This document shows, piece after piece, positions 63,274 through 64,000 of a stretch of DNA of 64,000 nt. This stretch comes from Gammaproteobacteria bacterium (GTDB lineage: Bacteria > Pseudomonadota > Gammaproteobacteria > HK1), in NCBI GenBank assembly GCA_012103455.1, contig WLWT01000001.1, positions 4,223,288-4,287,287 of the forward strand, in the 5' to 3' direction. The notes under the pieces were generated by a model. The model made no database searches, was not told the DNA's origin, and saw nothing but the letters and a program-made list of their open reading frames with translations. A program made the translations under genes and the position numbers. Numbering within the stretch: position 1 is the first letter of the stretch; every line of letters begins with the position of its first letter.

Positions 63274-64000
63274 GGGCTTTTCCGTTGATTGTGCATGAAT
63301 GCGATCGCATCCTGATCGCCTGCCGCGGCAGCGCGTTTGATGAATTCAATACCTTGCTCCGGCCCGGTCTGCGCATCCGTCGCGCCTTGATACAACAACA
63401 CGCCGTACCGGTACTGCGCCTGTGGAACCCCTGCTTCGGCAGCGATCTTGTAATATCTCGCCGCGCTTTCCGCGCTCGGCCGCGATACTTGACGGCCTTC
63501 GGCGGCGAATGTCTCGGGATCGAACCAGCGCGCTACGACGAGCGCCGCTTGCGGATCTTTTTCGTGCGCAGCCCGCCTATAGAGCTTTTTTGCGATGTCC
63601 TCATCACCGTCTTTTTGACAACGTTCAGCCAGCTCGCGAATGACTACAGCCGCTGGCGCTTTATCTGCGAGCCACTCTTTGATCGCATCGTTGTTGCACC
63701 CAACTTTTGGCGCTGCCACTACTGTGGGCGCCGTAGGTGAGGCCATTTGTCCTCCGTCCAGATACCACCACACGGCAACCGTCCACACGGCAGCCGCCAA
63801 CACGGCGAGCGCTCCCAGAGCACCCAGCCGTACCAAGAGTGTGCGTATAAAAGGTTTACCGGGCTGTGCCGGCACCGGTGAGGGGGTAGTACTATGCGCT
63901 TGCGCCTCTAATTCAGGCTCGGATGCTTGCGCTGGCCCTGGTTCTTGCACTGGCTCTACTGCATCCTGGGCCAACCCTTCCCGAGTGGATCGTTCCTGAT
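63270..64000 (-). CDS. membrane protein with Sel1-like repeats, N-terminus outside window (possible kinase C-terminus)
   Basis: The frame is open to the window edge and starts beyond it; the visible part has about 243 residues. A Pro/Glu-rich linker is followed by one transmembrane helix (LGALGALAVLAAAVWTVAVW, about residue 60) and then Sel1/TPR-like repeats (AKKLYRRAAHEKDPQAALVV, AARYYKIAAEAGVPQAQYRY, GIEFIKRAAAAGDQDAIAFM). PpkA-type Ser/Thr kinases have a cytoplasmic kinase domain before a membrane helix, so the missing part may be a kinase; this is inference. The ATGA overlap joins it to the vWA gene. Confidence 0.7.
   Translation of the reverse strand, partial: QERSTREGLAQDAVEPVQEPGPAQASEPELEAQAHSTTPSPVPAQPGKPFIRTLLVRLGALGALAVLAAAVWTVAVWWYLDGGQMASPTAPTVVAAPKVGCNNDAIKEWLADKAPAAVVIRELAERCQKDGDEDIAKKLYRRAAHEKDPQAALVVARWFDPETFAAEGRQVSRPSAESAARYYKIAAEAGVPQAQYRYGVLLYQGATDAQTGPEQGIEFIKRAAAAGDQDAIAFMHNQRKSP

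Noticed and set aside
1..64000. tRNA and rRNA genes
   Set aside because: No cloverleaf or ribosomal RNA core sequence was recognised on either strand.

Overview
The window is chromosomal DNA of a gammaproteobacterium of moderately high GC. The backbone lapB-ihfB-rpsA-cmk-aroA-tyrA-hisC-serA-serC-gyrA, then mtnA, mtaD, ubiG, gph and a yciK-like gene, follows the gene order known around gyrA in Pseudomonas aeruginosa. The main differences are serA where pheA is expected and no lapA before lapB. The genus cannot be told from the sequence.

Layout. 0-3.1 kb: end of a DUF350 membrane protein, a membrane-fused spermidine synthase and argA. 3.3-4.2 kb: a truncated MITE and what looks like a lone integron gene cassette (DUF4160-DUF2442 between two attC-like palindromes). 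4.2-22.3 kb: the aromatic/serine/gyrA and MTA-salvage/ubiquinone backbone. 22.6-26.4 kb: gshA, a fatty-acid desaturase and an alpha/beta hydrolase with Asp in the nucleophile position. 26.7-38.1 kb: a methyl-group catabolism block with a GlxA/GbdR-type regulator, heterotetrameric sarcosine oxidase (soxBDAG), a corrinoid protein, a pterin-dependent methyltransferase, DUF1638, a virulence-factor family protein and an ASKHA/RACo-type corrinoid activator. 38.1-44.9 kb: an O-antigen-type end block (galU, wbpM-, wbpL- and wbpV-like genes, a glycosyltransferase, an asparagine synthetase remnant). 45.6-52.6 kb: radA, recJ, an RpfE-like gene, thrC, hom. 52.9-55.8 kb: tldD and an epoxide hydrolase. 55.8-64 kb: a minus-strand operon resembling the TagQRST/PpkA signalling module of type VI secretion (Sel1 protein, vWA protein, ABC ATPase, ABC permease, SUMF1-domain protein, coiled-coil protein, lipoprotein), with no secretion core genes visible.

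Three layers of unusual structure cut across the genes. First, imperfect short tandem repeats, mostly with a period of exactly 15 bp (five codons), sit at the starts, ends or linkers of many genes: cmk, hisC, mtnA, soxA, galU, the wbpL-like gene, radA, recJ, a lipoprotein, and the aroA/tyrA and serA/serC gaps. Second, a 140-bp MITE family is present in five copies, with inverted ends and 4-bp target duplications; copies often lie directly at gene ends inside operons. Third, there is the integron-like cassette. Three short open frames below 60 codons (43, 49 and 57 aa) are also recorded; two overlap the preceding stop codon by 4 nt.

All functions are read from motifs, lengths and gene order. 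No database search was possible.
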